DNA of 64,000 nt from Ruminococcus sp. Its GTDB lineage: Bacteria > Bacillota > Clostridia > Oscillospirales > Ruminococcaceae. The stretch is from positions 1 through 64,000 of the forward strand of contig JAGAJO010000001.1 of assembly GCA_017626015.1 (NCBI GenBank), read 5' to 3'. A program made the translations under genes and the position numbers. Within the stretch, counting starts at the first letter, position 1. The number at the start of each line of letters is the position of its first letter. Positions 8,113 to 16,465 of this stretch are shown here, piece after piece. The notes beneath the pieces were generated by a model, which was not told where the DNA came from, ran no database searches, and saw nothing but the letters and a program-made list of their open reading frames with translations.

Positions 8113-9198
8113 ATGACTGACATGGATACAAAAAAATTCATCCCGGCGGACGACAGCAGGATAACATATATGGGCAGGATATCCTTTGACGATCCCGCAC
8201 GCCCGACGCTTTACTGGGCAGGCTCCGGCATCAGAATGAGATTTACGGGCAAAAGCGTTTACGCTGTCATCAAAAACCGTAAATTCTACAACGATATGCT
8301 TCTTGGCGTTGTTATCGACGGCAGGGAGGACAAGGTCGCATTTGAGGAAAACGACATGGATATCGTCCTGACTCTGGGTGAGGGGCTTGACGCAGGAGAG
8401 CATGAGGTGATACTTTTCAAGCGTCAGGACGCGACCCATTATTTTGAGTTTGCGGGCTTTTACATAGACGCAGAGGGCAGCGTTCTCGCTCCCGCACCGC
8501 TGCCGAAAAGAAAGATCGAGTGCTTCGGAGACTCCGTTACTGCCGGCGCAGTAGTCGAGGCTGCTGACTATACTGCCAGCTGCGACCCGGAGGGTCATAA
8601 CGGTATCTACGACAATGCATGGCACAGCTACTCGATGATAACCGCCAGAAATCTCGGCGCACAAATACACGTTACGGCGCAGGGCGGAATTGCGATCTTT
8701 GACGATACCGGATATTATCATTCCCCCGACTGTATAGGAATGGAAACAGCTTACGACAAGCTCTGCTATTTCCCGGAGGGAGATAAGGGAGTTACGCCGT
8801 GGGACTTTAATAAATATATACCGGACGTAGTGATATTCGCAGTAGGACAGAACGATCAGCACTGCGAAAAGCGTGACGATCCCGATATCACCGACCCCGA
8901 GTACAGAGCCAAATGGAAGACCCGCTACAAGGAGATCATTCTCGATCTGAAAAGCAAATACCCCAACGCCGTGTTTATTCTTATACTTACGGTGCTTTGC
9001 CACGATCCGGAATGGGACAGGGCGATCGAGGAAATAACCTGTGAGCTTAACGACGAAAAAATAACCCACTTCATGTTCACAAGGACAGGCAAGGCTACCC
9101 CCGGTCATCCGAGGATCTCAGAGCAGTGCGAAATGGCTGAGGAGCTTACCGCCTACATTTCATCCATGGGCGATAAGGTGTGGAACGCTGGGCAGTAA
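8113..9198 (+). CDS. CE2-like SGNH carbohydrate esterase
   Basis: The 361-residue protein has an N-terminal beta-sandwich (about 1-130) and a C-terminal SGNH hydrolase domain, the two-domain plan of carbohydrate esterase family 2 (acetyl-xylan/glucomannan esterases). Block I is FGDSVTAG with the nucleophile Ser near residue 140, block II GGIAI, block III VGQNDQH and block V GHPRISEQCEMAEEL with the catalytic His. There is no signal peptide, so it probably removes acetyl groups from imported oligosaccharides in the cytoplasm. GGAGGT precedes the ATG. It is transcribed alone from a consensus promoter. Substrate is inferred from the family. Confidence 0.85.
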   Translation: MTDMDTKKFIPADDSRITYMGRISFDDPARPTLYWAGSGIRMRFTGKSVYAVIKNRKFYNDMLLGVVIDGREDKVAFEENDMDIVLTLGEGLDAGEHEVILFKRQDATHYFEFAGFYIDAEGSVLAPAPLPKRKIECFGDSVTAGAVVEAADYTASCDPEGHNGIYDNAWHSYSMITARNLGAQIHVTAQGGIAIFDDTGYYHSPDCIGMETAYDKLCYFPEGDKGVTPWDFNKYIPDVVIFAVGQNDQHCEKRDDPDITDPEYRAKWKTRYKEIILDLKSKYPNAVFILILTVLCHDPEWDRAIEEITCELNDEKITHFMFTRTGKATPGHPRISEQCEMAEELTAYISSMGDKVWNAGQ

Positions 9199-9243
9199 TT
9201 TGCCTGCACGAAGCGGAATTTTATCCTGATAGGAAAATATCTA

Positions 9244-9272
9244 TTGACAACCTTTATTCGACGTGCTATAAT
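9244..9272 (+). promoter_or_regulatory. pnuC promoter
   Basis: Perfect TTGACA (9244-9249), 17-base spacer, TATAAT (9267-9272) with TGC before the -10. Confidence 0.85.
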
Positions 9273-9278
9273 TTCAAT

Positions 9279-9408
9279 GTGATATTTTTAATATTCTGTT
9301 GCCACCGGGCAGCGTAATGCGAAAGCATTCGTCAGTACATCGTCAGGTCAGTTGCTTTTACGGCAATTGCAGATGCACTGCGGATGCTTATTTGTTTGGA
9401 GGTCCTTT
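9279..9408 (+). promoter_or_regulatory. Structured 5' leader of pnuC, possible riboswitch
   Basis: About 130 transcribed bases precede pnuC. They contain an AATGC-GAAA-GCATT hairpin with a GNRA loop (9316-9329), a CAGTTGC/GCAATTG hairpin (about 9349-9370), and GCA/TGC pairings just before the GGAGG site. I do not recognise TPP, NAD+-II, preQ1 or FMN consensus in it. Regulation by an NAD-related ligand is a guess from the gene it precedes. Confidence 0.4.
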
Positions 9409-10122
9409 ATGAACAAGATCCGTTCTTCCGCAGGTTATTTTTCCAGAGCCGAAGTTGTACTGTGGCTGTCGTCGGTCAGCCTTATCGTGATCTCCTTCTG
9501 TCTTTTTGACAGAGAAAACTTTCTGACGCTGGGTGCGTCCCTTGTAGGGGCAACGTCTCTGATATTCGCAGCAAAGGGCAATCCCGCAGCTCAGGCGCTG
9601 ATGATAGTTTTCAGCATTCTTTACGGGATCATTTCATACGACGTTTCCTACTACGGCGAAATGCTCACCTATCTGGGAATGACCGGACCTATGGCGGTCT
9701 TTGCCCTGATATCCTGGCTCAGAAACCCTTTCGGGGAAACACACTCAGAGGTGAAGGTAAACAGACTGAAAAAGCAGGAATATGCTTTTATCCCGTTTCT
9801 TACCTGTGCGGTCACAGTGGCATTTTACTTTATTCTCAGGTATTTCGGCACCGCCGCCCTTATCCCAAGCACCCTGTCCGTTTCCACAAGCTTTATCGCC
9901 GTTTATCTTACATTCCGCAGAAGCCCTTACTATGCAGTGGGCTATGCCGCAAACGATATCGTCCTGATCGTACTGTGGGTAAGGGCTGCGATATCCGATA
10001 TATCCTGCCTTTCTGTAGTCATATGCTTCACGGTTTTCCTGGTAAACGATATATACGGCTTTATCAGCTGGCGGAAAATGCAGCAGCGGCAGCAAACGGC
10101 AGCTTCACCGCCGCACCTTTGA
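9409..10122 (+). CDS. pnuC: PnuC-family transporter (nicotinamide riboside/mononucleotide uptake)
   Basis: The 237-residue membrane protein has about seven hydrophobic segments and PnuC-type features, including YGIISYDVSYYGEMLTYLGM near the middle and the C-terminal NDIYGFISWRKM (family motif: N-x-Y-G-x-x-x-W). PnuC proteins take up nicotinamide riboside for NAD synthesis by facilitated diffusion coupled to phosphorylation. I start at the ATG at 9409, which follows GGAGG; the frame is open further upstream only through the structured leader. Close relatives PnuT and PnuX carry thiamine or riboflavin, so the exact vitamin is not proven. Confidence 0.85.
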   Translation: MNKIRSSAGYFSRAEVVLWLSSVSLIVISFCLFDRENFLTLGASLVGATSLIFAAKGNPAAQALMIVFSILYGIISYDVSYYGEMLTYLGMTGPMAVFALISWLRNPFGETHSEVKVNRLKKQEYAFIPFLTCAVTVAFYFILRYFGTAALIPSTLSVSTSFIAVYLTFRRSPYYAVGYAANDIVLIVLWVRAAISDISCLSVVICFTVFLVNDIYGFISWRKMQQRQQTAASPPHL

Positions 10123-10186
10123 TATGTTAAAGAAAAACGTCTATATTTCATTTCAATCTGAGAAGAAATATGTTATAATATTATGG

Positions 10187-10293
10187 AAATGCTGATTAAT
10201 ATATTTCTTCCCGACAAAAGCGGAAAGAGATACGCCTAAATACGTTATCTGTGCGGTATTGCCTTAAAACAGTGATCTAATCAGTTCTTCCTT
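10187..10293 (+). repeat. Family B palindromic repeat, copy 1
   Basis: The block starts with GGAAATGCTGATTA and ends with the rough inverse TAATCAGTTCTTCC, and carries the core GGTATTGCCTTAAAACAG (10254-10271). Related copies are found at 22496-22564 (inverted), 25947-26011 and, in part, 38520-38580. Here it forms most of the untranslated leader of the CotH gene, downstream of a weak promoter with TATAAT at 10174-10179. Confidence 0.6.
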
Positions 10294-10323
10294 ACAAATT
10301 TATATTTTTGGAGTGTGCTTACA

Positions 10324-11880
10324 ATGCTTATGAAAAAACTGACCGTATTTTGTTTATGCGCAGCAATGTGTCTGGGAGTCTGCTCCTGCTCAGGCTCAGC
10401 CGATAAGGATACCTCCTCTGCAAGCTCTGACGGGAAAGCTTCCGCCGCCGAAAACAGCAATGAGGACTCCGCCGCAGAGGAAGAGCCCGTGGTGACCCTC
10501 CCCGTAAAGCAAAAGCAGGTGATAAACGAAACCCCGGCGACCTACCTGTCCCTTGGCAAGGATGAAACCGAAGCAGCTGCCTTCAAGGAAAAGATATCCT
10601 CGGAAAGCAAGATACCGGTGGTGAGCGTAACGACTGCCCCCGATGACGAGATAGTCTCTCTGGACGAATATGTTTCCTGCACGGTGGATCTGTTCAACGT
10701 TGAGCAGGATATGGAGATCAGCGAAGCTTCAGCAGGTATAAAGGTGAGAGGAAACTCCAGCGCATATTACGGCGACATAAATCAGGTGCTGAATAATCCC
10801 GTTCCGTACAGGATCAAATTTGACGAAAAACGAAATATGCTGGGACTTAACGACGGCGCAGAATGCAGAAGCTGGGTGCTGCTGAAATCCGACTGGGATC
10901 TTATACGCAACGACATCGCTTTACGGTTCGGACGTGCCATTATGGGAGAGAGCAACTTCTGCTCCGATTCGCAGCTTGTGCATCTTTACGTCAATGAGGA
11001 ATTCAAGGGCATCTACCTGCTGTGCGAGCAGTGTCAGGTCAATCCCAACAGGGTGGATATCTCAGAGCCGGAGGAGGGCTATACAGGCACGGATATAGGC
11101 TATTATCTGGAGCTTGACAACAATTTCAGCCGTGAGACTATAAACTACTGGTTTGAAATGGACTACGACAAAGCAACGGTCACGGACATAAACGGAGAAT
11201 CAAGACAGTTCGTCCAGGCAGAATACTCCATAAAAAACGACCTGTATTCACAGAATCAGATCGACTTCATAGACAAGTATATGAATAATCTTTTTACCAT
11301 TGTCTATGAGGCTTGCGAAAACGGAAAGTTCCTTGCCTTTGACGAAAATTATGACCTTACGGACGCAGATTTCCAGACAGCGGAGGAGACCGTTTCCGCA
11401 GTGCTGGACGTGGATTCGGTAAGGGATATGTACATACTTTATGAGATAGTCCACGACTACGACTGCGGAGAAGGAAGCTTTTTCATGTGCATTGATTTCT
11501 CCCAAGCAAGTCAGTGCAGAAAGCTCAAATTTACCTCTCCGTGGGATTTCAACTGGGCGTACAATGATTCTACAGAAGTCTATCATGCGGCGGCGTTCAA
11601 CGACATGAGCTTTGTAAACGATAAAGGCGACCGTTCAAATCCGTGGTTCATTATCCTTATGAAGCAGGACTGGTTCGTGCAGTCCGTAAAGGAAAAATGG
11701 ACGGCAATGAACGAAGAACAGCTTATGCAGGCTTGTATTCAGGAGGAAAAGGATTATCTGGAGGAGTACAAGGACGATCTGAATAAAACCGACGAATGGG
11801 CGACAGAAAGCGCAATGAAGCTTTTTGAATGGATAGAAAACAGGATCTACTGGCTTAACAGCGAGTGGGTCATAAAATAA
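10324..11880 (+). CDS. CotH kinase-domain lipoprotein
   Basis: A lipoprotein signal peptide (about residues 1-22, Cys in LGVCSC) is followed by a Ser/Ala/Glu-rich linker and a CotH domain (about 110-510). CotH-type signs are VRGNSSAYY, SWVLLKSDWDLIRNDIALRFG, LYVNEEFKGIYLLCEQ and WDFNWAYND. CotH proteins are atypical secreted protein kinases; in ruminococci CotH domains are common in extracellular fibre-associated proteins. No dockerin or carbohydrate-binding module is present, so membrane attachment is by lipid. I prefer the ATG at 10324, ten bases after GGAG, over an upstream GTG at 10315. The protein is 518 residues. Substrate unknown. Confidence 0.85.
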   Translation: MLMKKLTVFCLCAAMCLGVCSCSGSADKDTSSASSDGKASAAENSNEDSAAEEEPVVTLPVKQKQVINETPATYLSLGKDETEAAAFKEKISSESKIPVVSVTTAPDDEIVSLDEYVSCTVDLFNVEQDMEISEASAGIKVRGNSSAYYGDINQVLNNPVPYRIKFDEKRNMLGLNDGAECRSWVLLKSDWDLIRNDIALRFGRAIMGESNFCSDSQLVHLYVNEEFKGIYLLCEQCQVNPNRVDISEPEEGYTGTDIGYYLELDNNFSRETINYWFEMDYDKATVTDINGESRQFVQAEYSIKNDLYSQNQIDFIDKYMNNLFTIVYEACENGKFLAFDENYDLTDADFQTAEETVSAVLDVDSVRDMYILYEIVHDYDCGEGSFFMCIDFSQASQCRKLKFTSPWDFNWAYNDSTEVYHAAAFNDMSFVNDKGDRSNPWFIILMKQDWFVQSVKEKWTAMNEEQLMQACIQEEKDYLEEYKDDLNKTDEWATESAMKLFEWIENRIYWLNSEWVIK

Positions 11881-11893
11881 CAGTCAACGGGAC

Positions 11894-11948
11894 AAGCCGT
11901 TTTGCAAGGTGCGTACATCTGCGCATAAGCGGAGCGGCTTTTCTTTTG
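11894..11948 (+). terminator. Probable terminator of the CotH gene
   Basis: AAGCCG (11894-11899) pairs with CGGCTT (11935-11940), with further GCAAGGTGCG/ TGCGC pairing in the loop, followed by TTCTTTT. Confidence 0.55.
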
Positions 11949-12012
11949 TGACATTTGTCATGTCAGATACTGACGTTTGACACTTTTCTTTTCCCGCAGA
12001 AGGCGTTATAAT
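11949..12012 (+). promoter_or_regulatory. Palindrome array and -10 upstream of the ABC exporter
   Basis: TGACAT-N5-ATGTCA (11949-11965) overlaps GTCAG-ATA-CTGAC (11962-11974), and further TGACG/TGACA half-sites continue to 11982. A TATAAT lies at 12007-12012 but the TTGACA at 11977-11982 is 24 bases from it, too far for a normal promoter, so the true -35 is weak. The layout suggests a TetR-like or similar dimeric regulator, whose gene is not adjacent. Confidence 0.5.
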
Positions 12013-12044
12013 ATAATTGTAAAATAAATTACGGAGGTATTGTA

Positions 12045-12995
12045 ATGGAAAAAACTGTTGTGAAGATAGAAAACCTTGTCAAACGGTACAAGGAACTGAT
12101 CGCACTGGACCATTTCAGTCTTGAAATAAAAGAGGGGGAGATCTTCGGTCTGCTGGGACCTAACGGTTCGGGAAAAACCACCACGATAAACTGTCTGCTG
12201 TCGCTGCTTTCCTTCGATAAGGGAACGGTGGAGATATTCGGCGAAAAAATGACTCCCGTAAATTACAGGATCAAAAAGGATATCGGCGTAATCATGCAGA
12301 ACGTCGCCGTTTTCGATGAAATGACAGTCTATGAGAATATCGACTATTTCTGCGGTCTTTACATAACCGACAAAAAGGTAAGGAAACAGTATGTTGACGA
12401 TGCCGTTAAGTTCGTGGGGCTGGAGGATTTTCTCAAATTCTATCCCAAAAAGCTTTCGGGCGGACTTCTCCGCCGTCTGAATATAGCCTGCGGTATCGCT
12501 CACAAGCCTAAGCTTATAATCCTCGACGAGCCTACCGTTGCGGTAGACCCCCAGAGCAGAAACAAGATCCTCGAGGGTATCCAGGAGCTTAACAAAAACG
12601 GCGCAACTATAATTTACACCTCCCACTACATGGAGGAAATCGAACAGATCTGCACCCGCATCGCTATCATGGACAAGGGAAAAAAGATAGCCGAGGGAAC
12701 GACCGATCAGCTTAAGAAAATGGTCAAGAACACCGAAACGGAAACAATAGAGATCCTTGACATACCGGAAGCGGTAATGGAGGAGATCAGAGATCTGCCT
12801 CACGTTTACAACGCATCTCACGACGGCAACGATCTCGTTATCAGCTGCTCCGGCGGAAAACACAATCTGATACGGATCTTACAGGTTTTGCAGAAAAACG
12901 AATTGAGCTTCGGCAGAGTTTACACCACGCTGCCTACCCTCAACGACGTGTTCCTTGAGATCACGGGCACAGAGCTGAGAGACAAGGAGGACTGA
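12045..12995 (+). CDS. ABC transporter ATP-binding protein
   Basis: The 316-residue ATPase has Walker A GPNGSGKTT, the Q-loop around VIMQNVAVFDEM, signature LSGGLLRRLNIA and Walker B LIILDEPTVAVDP, followed by an H-loop in YTSHYMEEIEQ. The C-terminal 80 residues form the extra domain seen in ABC-2 type exporters of the NatA/CcmA/DrrA kind. It is the first gene of a three-gene operon with two ABC-2 permeases. The likely role is export of a drug, lipid or antimicrobial peptide. GGAGGT precedes the ATG. Confidence 0.93.
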   Translation: MEKTVVKIENLVKRYKELIALDHFSLEIKEGEIFGLLGPNGSGKTTTINCLLSLLSFDKGTVEIFGEKMTPVNYRIKKDIGVIMQNVAVFDEMTVYENIDYFCGLYITDKKVRKQYVDDAVKFVGLEDFLKFYPKKLSGGLLRRLNIACGIAHKPKLIILDEPTVAVDPQSRNKILEGIQELNKNGATIIYTSHYMEEIEQICTRIAIMDKGKKIAEGTTDQLKKMVKNTETETIEILDIPEAVMEEIRDLPHVYNASHDGNDLVISCSGGKHNLIRILQVLQKNELSFGRVYTTLPTLNDVFLEITGTELRDKED

Positions 12996-12996
12996 A

Positions 12997-14130
12997 ATGT
13001 TCCTGCATAATTTTAAATACGAGATACTGCACAGTCTCAGAGTAAAGGATCTGATCTTCTGGCTGATACTTTTCCCAATCGTTCTGGGAGCATTTTTCAA
13101 GATCGCATTCAGCGGCATTTATGAAAAAACAGAAAAGTTTTCAACCGTTCCCATCGCAGTTGTTGAAAGCACGGAGGATAAGATATTCCACAGCGTTATG
13201 GACAGCATAGAGCAGTCCGACGATCCGCTTTTCAAGGTCACATATACCGATGAGGAAAAAGCGATGGATATGCTGAAAAAACAAAAGGTTCTGGGCATTA
13301 TCCGCATAGACGGAAAAGAAAAGTCCCTTTCGGTATCGGGAGAGGGTATAGAGCAGACTATTATTAAATCCTTTCTGGAGCAGTACGCCGTACAGGAGCA
13401 GATAATCACCGATACGGTAATGACAGATCCTCAAAATGTGGAAACCGTTGTTTCCGCCCTTAACAGCGAGGTCAGCAGCACTGAGAACATTCCGCTGACC
13501 GAGGGCGACCCCGACCCTTATGTTTCTTATTTCTACAATCTGATAGCAATGGTCGCACTGTTCGGTTCTGTTACGGGACTGCATATAGCTATGGAAAATC
13601 AGGCTAATCTTCACCCGCTGGGCGCAAGAAAGAACTGCTCGCCCACTCCCAAGTTTGTTTCCCTTACGGCGTCTCTGCTGGGCAGCTTTGTGGTGCAGGC
13701 GGTATGCGTTATCGTCAGTGTAAGCTACATAGCTTTTGTGCTGAAAATAGATTTCGGCAGCAGACTTCCTCTTGTGTATGTTTCGGGTATTTTAGGCGGT
13801 ATCCTGGGCGTTTCAATGGGCTTTATGGTAGGCTCCTTCGGCTCTATGAAGGAGGGTGCAAAGTCAGCGATCTGTATGTCTGTATCTATGCTGTGCTGTT
13901 TCTTCAGCGGACTTATGGTAGGAAATATGAAAGCTCTGGTTGCCGAAAAAGCTCCTTGGTTCAATGAAATAAACCCTGCCGCACTGATCTCAGATACGTT
14001 CTACTGTCTTGAAATTTACAGCGGCTATGACCGATATATAGAGAAAAACATAACAATGGCGATAATCTCCGTTATCTTTATCATTATCGGATTTTTACTG
14101 ACAAGGAGGAAGAAATATGCAAGTCTTTAA
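12997..14130 (+). CDS. ABC-2 type permease, first subunit
   Basis: The 377-residue protein has one N-terminal membrane segment (about 20-40), an extracytoplasmic domain (about 45-170) and five or so membrane segments in the C-terminal half, the usual ABC2 plan with the LPLVYVSGILGGILGVSMGFMVG stretch in the core. It begins one base after the ATPase stop, with GGAGG in the ATPase end, and overlaps the next permease by 14 bases. It should form a heterodimer with that protein. Confidence 0.88.
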   Translation: MFLHNFKYEILHSLRVKDLIFWLILFPIVLGAFFKIAFSGIYEKTEKFSTVPIAVVESTEDKIFHSVMDSIEQSDDPLFKVTYTDEEKAMDMLKKQKVLGIIRIDGKEKSLSVSGEGIEQTIIKSFLEQYAVQEQIITDTVMTDPQNVETVVSALNSEVSSTENIPLTEGDPDPYVSYFYNLIAMVALFGSVTGLHIAMENQANLHPLGARKNCSPTPKFVSLTASLLGSFVVQAVCVIVSVSYIAFVLKIDFGSRLPLVYVSGILGGILGVSMGFMVGSFGSMKEGAKSAICMSVSMLCCFFSGLMVGNMKALVAEKAPWFNEINPAALISDTFYCLEIYSGYDRYIEKNITMAIISVIFIIIGFLLTRRKKYASL

Positions 14131-15277
14131 TGCATTTATGAAAGTGCTGAGAAAGCGCATAGGCACAGCGATGATATGGGTCGTTATCTTTCTCATTATC
14201 AGCTTTACGATCGCAAATAACGCCGACACAGGCAAGCTAAAGTTTGAAAGTACCAAAATGGATATATGCGTTTTCGACGAGGACAACACCGAAGCAAGCA
14301 AGGCTCTGACGGAATTTCTCGGTAAAAAGCACAACATAGTTACTGTTGAAAATGACAAGGATCACATACTTGACGCACTTTATTACGGACGTGCCGATTA
14401 TATTATGACCATAAAAGAGGGCTACGAACAAAAGCTTGCCGCAGGAGATACCGAGGAGCTTTTCACAAGCTATCACGTTCACGACAGCTACGAAGCTACC
14501 CTTGCAGAAAATCTCACCAATGAATATGTGGGCACTGTAAACGCTTATCTGATAGGCGGAGAGGAGATGTCCTCTGCTCTGACAAAGACGGAAAAGGCGC
14601 TGTCTCAGGAAGTCAAGGTCACGACTGAGACCTTTGACAAGGGCAAAAAGAGCGACGGACCTGACGAAAAGTTCTTTTATTTTCAGTATCTTCCGTATGT
14701 GTTTATTTCCGTTATGATAGTTGCTCTCTGTCCCGTACTTTTAAAGCTCAACCAAAAGGAAATAAAACACCGCACAAACTGCTCCTGCATAACCGCAAGG
14801 TCGCAGTCAGCGCAGATAATTTTAGGCAGTACGGTTTTCGTTCTAGCCGTATGGCTGATATTTATGATAGCAGGCGCTGTTATGTTCGGCGGAATATACA
14901 CCGGCAGAATGTGGTATGCAGTCCTCAACAGCTTTATATTTATTGTGATCTCCGCAGGAATATCAATTCTTATCTCGGCATTTTCTCCCGCAGAAAATGT
15001 AGTCAACGTAATTGCAAATATCATAGGCTTGGGCATGAGCTTCCTCTGCGGAGTTTTCGTAGAGCAGAACCTGTTAGGGGACGGAGTGCTGAATGCAGCA
15101 AGATTTCTTCCCGCATTCTGGTATATCAAGGCAAACGATATGCTTGCAGGCACGACCGGAGAGGTGTTCTCAAAGAGTAAGCTATTTGAATATATGGGCA
15201 TAGAAGCGCTGTTTGCCGTTGCAATATTCGCAGCTGTCATAATAGTCATGAAGGTCAATCACGATAAGGCGGATTAA
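14117..15277 (+). CDS. ABC-2 type permease, second subunit
   Basis: The 386-residue protein has the same layout as the preceding permease: membrane segment near residues 15-33, an extracytoplasmic domain to about residue 190 and five to six membrane segments to the end. Overlap with the upstream gene and a GGAGG site inside it indicate translational coupling. The two permeases share plan but are clearly diverged in sequence. Together with the ATPase they make a complete exporter; substrate unknown. Confidence 0.88.
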   Translation: MQVFNAFMKVLRKRIGTAMIWVVIFLIISFTIANNADTGKLKFESTKMDICVFDEDNTEASKALTEFLGKKHNIVTVENDKDHILDALYYGRADYIMTIKEGYEQKLAAGDTEELFTSYHVHDSYEATLAENLTNEYVGTVNAYLIGGEEMSSALTKTEKALSQEVKVTTETFDKGKKSDGPDEKFFYFQYLPYVFISVMIVALCPVLLKLNQKEIKHRTNCSCITARSQSAQIILGSTVFVLAVWLIFMIAGAVMFGGIYTGRMWYAVLNSFIFIVISAGISILISAFSPAENVVNVIANIIGLGMSFLCGVFVEQNLLGDGVLNAARFLPAFWYIKANDMLAGTTGEVFSKSKLFEYMGIEALFAVAIFAAVIIVMKVNHDKAD

Positions 15278-15300
15278 TTTTAACCTAATATTCTGCAAAT

Positions 15301-15330
15301 AAAAAGGACGGAGCTTGATCCGTCCTTTTT
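15301..15330. terminator. Terminator of the ABC exporter operon
   Basis: GGACGG (15306-15311) pairs with CCGTCC (15320-15325), flanked by A5 and T5, so it can work in both directions. Confidence 0.85.
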
Positions 15331-15336
15331 CATGTA

Positions 15337-15539
15337 TTAAGGCAGCACCGCACAACTACCGCCTAACGGCTTTGTATACGTCTTGCGGCGCTTAATCTTG
15401 ATTAAGCGCTGCGGATCTTTCCGTCATATCACACAAATCCTCCTTGAAATACGTCAGTATTCCTGCGTCGGATTTATGTAATCTGACGAAAAATCTGACT
15501 GCGCAATCCGCACACAATAGTTGTGCGGTGCTGCCTTAA
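15337..15539. mobile_element. 203-bp MITE with 22-bp perfect terminal inverted repeats
   Basis: The element starts TTAAGGCAGCACCGCACAAC (15337 onwards) and ends with its exact inverse (15518-15539). The interior has no gene and contains smaller palindromes such as GCGCTTAATC/GATTAAGCGC (about 15390-15410). It ends one base before the stop codon of the gene at 15541. Similar ends flank the AT-rich island at 32632-33566. No transposase is present in the window, so it is non-autonomous. Confidence 0.85.
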
Positions 15540-15540
15540 A

Positions 15541-16248
15541 TTACTTTTTCTTTCCCTTTTTACGGTTCCTCTTGTTTTCCTTGATTATCTTGAGAGGATC
15601 TCCGAAACGCTCCATATTTTCTTCCTGAGTGAACGACTTCTTTTCACTGTCGTGTATAATGTTTGTCATCTGAGCCATAAGCATACTCTGCTCGAACATT
15701 TCCACAGCGTCCTCACAGGTCTCGGCGCTGCCGTTCTGGACGTATTCCTTTATTTTGCCTATATTCTTCATATAGTCAACGTCAGCCTGCATAAAATCGA
15801 TCTTGCTGTCCAGCGCCTTGAGGTAATCGTCACGCTGTCTTTCTATCTGCTGTATTCTTGTATCCAGTATGTCAAGCTGTTCCTTTATGCCTTCGTTTAC
15901 TTCCTTCTGATGCTCCTGCGCAGCCGTAAGGCGGTATCTGTTGAGCGCAATAACAAAAGCGATACCCAGAACAAGCACAGCCGCTGCCGCAATGATCGGA
16001 ACAACAATAAGCTTTACTCCGAGAATAATAAGAAAAAGCACGAACACCACAACCGCAGCAAGCACGCACAGACCCATATACTTCAAGCTTTTCGATCTTA
16101 CGTCAAAATCCTTGACGACCTGAGAAATGTCCTTTATATAGGTTTTAAGATAGTCTTTGTTTTCGTAGCTGACTTTTACGGCGTCCTCAAATTCAAAATA
16201 TCTGTTAATATATGTTTCTGCCTGAGTTATCCTTTCAAGCTCGGTCAT
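15541..16248 (-). CDS. Membrane-anchored coiled-coil protein, function unknown
   Basis: The 235-residue protein has a charged N-terminal helix region (1-55), two adjacent hydrophobic segments (about 57-77 and 80-100) forming a hairpin, a long predicted coiled coil (about 110-165) and a Lys/Arg-rich tail (NKRNRKKGKKK). I do not recognise the family. The layout suits a scaffold on the cytoplasmic face of the membrane. It is monocistronic with a consensus promoter and a GAGGG site. Its stop codon touches the MITE. Confidence 0.75.
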   Translation of the reverse strand: MTELERITQAETYINRYFEFEDAVKVSYENKDYLKTYIKDISQVVKDFDVRSKSLKYMGLCVLAAVVVFVLFLIILGVKLIVVPIIAAAAVLVLGIAFVIALNRYRLTAAQEHQKEVNEGIKEQLDILDTRIQQIERQRDDYLKALDSKIDFMQADVDYMKNIGKIKEYVQNGSAETCEDAVEMFEQSMLMAQMTNIIHDSEKKSFTQEENMERFGDPLKIIKENKRNRKKGKKK

Positions 16249-16321
16249 ATGTTATCCCTCTAATCGTCAAAATGCATAAAATTACGTCGTTGTTTCAGTA
16301 ACGATATCGTTATCTTTTTTT

Positions 16322-16350
16322 AGTATAGCATAACATCCGGCATTTGTCAA
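16322..16350 (-). promoter_or_regulatory. Promoter of the coiled-coil membrane protein gene
   Basis: Minus strand TTGACA (16350-16345), 17-base spacer, TATACT (16327-16322), TGC before the -10. Confidence 0.82.
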
Positions 16351-16420
16351 CTATTTGTATTAATAAAATATTATGAAAATTTATTTGAAGTATAAATGGC
16401 TGTAATAATATACAAAAATA

Positions 16421-16450
16421 ACGGTATCCCGGAATTATCCGGGATACCGT
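16421..16450 (-). terminator. Terminator of the efflux operon
   Basis: A perfect 13-bp stem, ACGGTATCCCGGA (16421-16433) with its inverse (16438-16450), loop of four. On the minus strand TTATTTTTG follows. Confidence 0.88.
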
Positions 16451-16465
16451 CTTGAAAAACATGAT

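Noticed and set aside
9279..9408. TPP or FMN riboswitch upstream of pnuC
   Set aside because: The conserved CTGAGA and GATCTGGATAATGCC of TPP elements and the GGGGCAGGGTGAAATTCCC of FMN elements are not present.
11977..12012. Consensus promoter made from TTGACA and TATAAT before the ABC ATPase
   Set aside because: The boxes are 24 bases apart, too far for sigma-A; the TTGACA is more likely part of the palindrome array.
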